64,000 nucleotides of DNA from Apostichopus japonicus (taxonomy: Eukaryota > Echinodermata > Holothuroidea > Aspidochirotida > Stichopodidae). Where the stretch lies: contig NC_092574.1 in assembly GCF_037975245.1 (NCBI RefSeq), positions 23,687,713-23,751,712 of the forward strand, in the 5' to 3' direction. Below, piece after piece: positions 58,982-64,000 of the stretch. Each line of letters starts with the position of its first letter. Within the stretch, counting starts at the first letter, position 1. The notes below the pieces were generated by a model, which searched no databases, was not told the DNA's origin, and saw nothing but the letters and a program-made list of their open reading frames with translations. Position numbers and translations under genes: made by a program.

Positions 58982-61900
58982 CTGAAAACCAAATTAGAAG
59001 ATAAATGAAATAATGCTAGAACTAGTTAATTCCACAAAACTCTCATTGCAGCGTGAAACTAGTATAATGGAGGTAAAGGTCCATACATTTATCATGTATG
59101 TATGGGTTAGCAGGAAGGCTGACAAAGCTACTACTCATTGCTACAGTGAAGTTTAACCATAAATTTGATCCAAACTAAGCTGTTTGTCCTTAGGGCCATA
59201 CATTTCATACGATGGCTGCTTCAGACCCTACGACCACGAACTATCTCTAAAGCAATTATATCAACCAATGTTTCTTAATTACCATCGCCACATTGCGTTT
59301 CGTACTTTCTCAGTACATCAATAGCGATATGGAACTACTGATGAATAGTAAATAACCATGGCTCGTCTGTTTCCTTACGCTACACTAATAGGCATGAGAC
59401 AAGAACCTAATATTTCGCGCAACTAGGCCAAAACGAACTTTGAACACACCACAAACTAACAATTTAACTTAAGCACGGAAAACATAGTTTTACGAAAACT
59501 TTCGATAAATAAACAAGTCAACTTTAACCAGAAGTCGGAATAATTAAGTACGTTTCCTGTTGATTTCACAATGCGCAAACCAAACCCTATAATTTTTTAA
59601 TGAGGAGTACCAGTGGTTACCGTATGTTACAGGGTGAGCTGCTTACAGACCGCACCATAGATATCACTGAGGAATGTGACCGCCCAAGTTGACCTTACAC
59701 ACGTTCATCAAATCTTTACTTCGGGGTTAAGTCTACTAGGTTTTTACAGCCTTTTCAACCTTTGGAACATAAAAGATATTTGGCCTTCGGGCGCAAACAA
59801 AATAATATGTACTCCATAAGGTCGATCCACACATCATAAATAGACTTGATTAAACTTTTCGCTGAGTGATGTTTACTAAGTTGAACTCTACAAAGAACAA
59901 CAGGGTTCTTCATCACCCCTTACAGATCTTTGACCTTCAGTGACCTTTGAACTCTACGGAATCATCCAGCTTCTTGGACTCATTAAGGTGGATCCACCTC
60001 AGGTGACCTCACATGGCCGTCAAGTGATCTCTTTGAAAAGCAATAACTTCAATTAACTGATAACTTATAAGAATGAATCATGACAGCAAATGCTGGTCAA
60101 AACTGGCAGTGGTTCTTGGATAAATTGTTTCGAATCGCAAAACAGTGACCCTGTGTAAGGCTAAGGGGGAGGGGAGGGTGGAGGGTAAATCTATGCCCAG
60201 CGTGTAGCTAGCTGAGTAGAACACATATGCTACACATAATTCATTTTGTGTAGCAATTTTGGTATGTTGAATGGCAGTTGAATATTTTTTGTTAGAATGT
60301 TTTCATCCACGAAGGAACCACAATGCTACAACTTATTCAATAGGTTTAATATTGAAACAAAGTATAACGCATGACCGTACTATATACATGAGTACTATAA
60401 GACTATGATAAATGTACACACAGCCTGATATGCAACGGTGGATCGAAAACCAACAATATTTACAGATAAAGGATACGACCAAGGAAACGCCCACCGATCT
60501 TTTTTAATTACGAGTGACCGGTAATGAGTGGTAAACAGTTTGCTTGTATTGAATAGATAAAGAGGATATCACGTTTTCCAATGTAGGTCATTCTAAAGAT
60601 TGCATAAGGGTCAAGATTAGTGATGACCGCGGTGTATCCGTTGTACTTAGAGCCAACTAAGTCAAGCTATATGTAGGCTATACTTGCAACAATTAGAACT
60701 CGAGAAGGATTAGCTGCAACCTGTTGAGGTCAAACGTGCACGTTTGCCCTTCCTTGCTATTTTTAAATAGAGATATCTTACTGTAGTTGTAACGGAGGCA
60801 CGAAAGCTTTTCTAAACTTATGGAATGACCCACATGCAAAAAAGTATAATCTGTGGTCAATTTTGAACAAATAAAGTTGGTACGAAAGGTGGCAACTTCA
60901 AACTGTCGATATCTCAAAAACGGTACAGAGGAATTGAATGCAAATTTCACCAGAATGTTTAGCTTATGTTCCTCTTTAACATATCGAAAAAGAAAAAAAA
61001 TTGACCTGGAGTATTCTTCTCGTATCGACTAAATGGAAATCAAAGCAATAAATCCGAAACTCCGTGTCAGGAAGATCGGTGGTTCCACTCATTCGATCGC
61101 CATATGACAATGTGTTCCTGAGAGTGTTCATATGAAGGCCATGAATAAGTAAATACGATGGTCGGTAAACTTCATATAGGGGCTGCTAACCCAACGTTGG
61201 TCACAAACAACTTCCGTCTTTTTCAAACGTCGGAAAGTTTACCTTTGTAGTTTTCGGAGCTTGGCAACGGATCAAGTTATTTTATTTATATCAATTCCAT
61301 AATAGACCAAACTGTATAGCTTTCATGCATTTAAAGCATCGATTTCGAGGGGTAGGGACGTGGGGCGGGGGCGGGGGGTGGATGTGGGTTGTGGCTCAGC
61401 CTCAACCCTCATGGAAGCTTCTGTGTCGTGGACCGGGAAAAGCTTTCTTAAACCACAACCCACATGACGACCACAACTCGGGGTATACTATTTGATATAT
61501 CAAATATAATTAATATCGTTTTGCCCACAACTATTATCGTATAATAATGATTATAAACTATTTATTGCCATTCAGGTAGGTTGACAAAAAATATAATTTT
61601 TTTCGAGAGAACGACTACAGGCATATCAGTCATAGCAACGAGACATGCGCAGGTGAGACAGGGAATACGTAGCAGGGATCTGAACTGATTTTGAACATCT
61701 TGCAAACTCTAAGCAAAGCGAAATTTCCTTTATTTTCATTAGTGATGCGGTACTTTCTGGCATCTTAACGTATTTAATCTACTTTGAACACGTGTACGCA
61801 TGCGTAATGCAGCCTGGCGCGGTGGTCGATGTGATGGAAAATTTTCAGAGCTAGTTCGCCGGAATACAGATGTCAGTTGAATACAATGAAATGCCTACCG

Positions 61901-62400
61901 ACAATTGAATACAATGGTTAACAAGTATGTGTAATATTAAATTCTAAAGCATGCAGATGTCACGCTTTGAGCCATTGGCTAAGAGATATAACCGTCACAG
62001 TTCTGACAGGTTTGATCGGCCTATTTACCAACCGCATTACTACGCCCTCCCACGTACACAACTTCTCTGATTCACAGTGTATAGTTAATGGTTTCTCAGG
62101 GGGTGTTCTGTCCATGATAACTGCGTGCGGGTTTTCATTCTTTGTACCTGGTACCAAATTGGTCCGCACAGCTAGATTGAGTTATCATCATTACAAAGTT
62201 GGCAGACTCTGATTTCTGGTGACCTCTAATGACCGTTTGGCCTACATGGAAGACATTCATGTTATTATTCTAAATAAGGCGCACCTACTTTCCAAGTAGG
62301 CAGTTCATCCAAGCTTTACTTTTTGAATTATCGTGTTTACAAGATTTTCGATCTTTGACCACTGTCGGCCGGGTTCGAATTACCTTTGACTTCCACCAAT
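58982..62400. other. 5' flank or first intron of the SLC6 gene
   Basis: The missing 5' exon is expected here or beyond. I found no start-codon exon of convincing quality. A 13-bp inverted repeat lies at 61382-61394 and 61453-61465. Confidence 0.5.
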
Positions 62401-62451
62401 TTCGATACAGGTTTCTTGTACCCAATAAAGATTTATTATAACTACCTCATT

Positions 62452-62497
62452 ATGGCTGATCCGGGGCGCGACCGAGGCGGCCCGGGACCCCTCGCTT
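62452..62497 (+). CDS. Possible first coding exon of a plus-strand gene leaving the window
   Basis: ATG with A at -3 and G at +4, then 15 GC-rich codons reading MADPGRDRGGPGPLA, and a consensus donor CTT|GTGAGT. Unspliced, the frame continues to a stop at 62559 (35 residues). GC content jumps sharply against the AT-rich surroundings. No protein family recognised and no second exon found. Confidence 0.25.
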
Positions 62498-62559
62498 GTG
62501 AGTTTGGTGGCACTATAGCTGCAACATATGATAATTCTGCTACAAACAAGGTGGAATAA

Positions 62560-64000
62560 TTTAACGTTTCGCGTGCGAACATTCCTTACTGTTCTTGTTG
62601 ACGTTGCCCTTATTCACCGCTTTTCGTACCGATATATACTTGTCTCCTCGGGCCGAGAAGTCCTGGATTACAGACATAATACTATGTCGGTTAATACAGG
62701 TAAATGTTCCAAAAACTTTGTGACCGCGTTCTTGAAATCTAGGGGTATTCTAAAGGGGTTTCCTTCGCAGCCGAGGGCTTCCTAGATGACCCACCCCCAC
62801 CCACCCACCCACCTAAAAACACACACCAAACACCACAAATGGTGTAAGTATCCGAGCTTCTTTGACAGTATTTGGTATAGGGGAAAGAACAAGCCGGCTA
62901 AGTATGTCGAAGAAAGTTATTCACTCTGCAAAAGATACGGCAAGTTCTGATTTGAATTTGAATAAGAGAGGAATTTCAATAAACTTCCAGAAGCTGTAAG
63001 ACCCCTGACACGTCTATAGAAACACGACAACAGGATTGAACCCTCTAGCACTGTTAATTCTTTATCTAAACAAAATTCTCTCCAAAGAATACAATTCAAA
63101 ACAACCTCGAAAGCTTCTACTATCCATTTGCAGATAAAAACAATATTTATATTTCTGAAATCAGCCTTGAGGATATCTATTTGCACATTTCGAATTTTTC
63201 TACTGAGAAACATTCTTTTGTGACTTATCCTCTCTTTGTCCTGTTCCACCATACTGTGATCTGGCTGGAACTGTGCCTTTTGGGAGTTTTACGTCGTTTT
63301 ATTTTCTTTATGTTTTATTTTTTTTATTTAATATTATTAACCACCATTGCGATATCTTGAAAAAATTAAGCAATCGTTGAAAATTTTCCATACGTGTACA
63401 TACCATAAAGACAAAAGCACCTTGCCAAAATTATAGCTAAGTTGGTACTCTCGTATGCCGATCACATACGTCCACTATAAATTAACTTGTTTTGGTGAGT
63501 ATCTGTAATGGTTATAGAATGAACTTTGACATTAAAAATTCGACGATTTATATTCAATTTTTTTTTAAGCGGAATATATTATATATATTATTTTATTCAG
63601 TGGAGTGAACGGGGTAAATGTGTAGCAATGGGGACATTATGGGAGTTATTATAGGGGTGTAATTTTTGGTTGGTATAGGCCTACATTAAAGTAAATATCA
63701 CTTTTAATTTAATTTGTAGGTCAGAACATAATTTAGTACAAACCTGTAATGTACAGAAAGTTTTAGCATGCAGTGGGCTTAGTTTTCGGGGTAAATGTAA
63801 ATATGTCAGGCAAATGTCCCTCCACTTTTAGCTCCCAACATCAGCGTCGAAGTACCATTGTAAAAGTGCACACGGTATGGTATATACATAGTCTGCGGTT
63901 CGGCCCCTCTTCAGACTACGGTGGCCGAGAAGTGACGCATAATTAAAAAAAAACGGGGCCAAAGAAGCACGAAACAGCGACTGTAAGAATTTGTCCCCCC
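62560..64000. other. Right edge of window, no gene recognised
   Basis: AT-rich. A 111-residue minus-strand open frame at 62917-63252 (start MVEQDKERISHKRMFLSRKI) has no recognisable domain; it is not called as a gene. Confidence 0.4.

Noticed and set aside
59650-59664. ATGGTGCGGTCT|GTAAGC as first transporter exon
   Set aside because: Good donor, but it ends in phase 0 whereas the TM1 exon needs phase 1.
62355-62375. GGGTTCGAATT as a tRNA B-box
   Set aside because: No matching A-box or cloverleaf around it on either strand.
62917-63252. 111-codon minus-strand frame near the right edge
   Set aside because: Reads well but has no domain, no donor at a sensible place and no neighbouring exon. 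Left as unexplained.

Overview
This is a eukaryotic, metazoan window. It is AT-rich, intron-rich and full of microsatellites, minisatellites and small transposons. Gene density (two split genes in 64 kb), intron sizes and LINE/hAT content suggest a marine invertebrate, perhaps an echinoderm or another non-vertebrate deuterostome. The sequence alone does not prove the phylum. Both genes lie on the minus strand, so coordinates fall as one reads from 5' to 3'.

Gene 1 (8,775-30,897, minus) is a Kruppel-like transcription factor of the KLF3/8/12 type. It has three C-terminal C2H2 fingers and a PVDLS motif for binding the CtBP corepressor. Its first three coding exons (30,897, 26,740 and 24,288) together encode a complete AN1-type zinc finger. 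Reading phase is continuous through all eight exons (309 codons), so the best model is a protein not known to me: an AN1 finger followed by a CtBP-recruiting KLF repressor. The exon carrying PVDLS ends in a 76-84 bp tandem duplication that duplicates the 5' splice site in frame, which predicts isoforms differing by 28 residues.

Gene 2 (41,715-58,981, minus) is a sodium- and chloride-dependent SLC6 transporter, closest by eye to glycine transporters. Thirteen exons give 628 residues with all 12 membrane segments. Only the short 5' exon with the start codon was not found. Its probable 3' UTR holds eleven copies of a 29-bp repeat just before two overlapping AATAAA signals.

The rest is introns and intergenic DNA. 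It holds five short hAT-like non-autonomous transposons with 8-bp target-site duplications, two 3' ends of non-LTR retrotransposons, a Penelope-like or hammerhead-like motif, and more than a dozen minisatellites. Region by region: 1-8,774 is the 3' flank of gene 1; 8,775-30,897 is gene 1; 30,898-41,714 is intergenic, with the gene 2 3' UTR at its right end; 41,715-58,981 is gene 2; 58,982-64,000 is the gene 2 5' flank, including a possible GC-rich first exon on the plus strand near 62,452. I saw no tRNA, rRNA, CRISPR array or bacterial-type operon.
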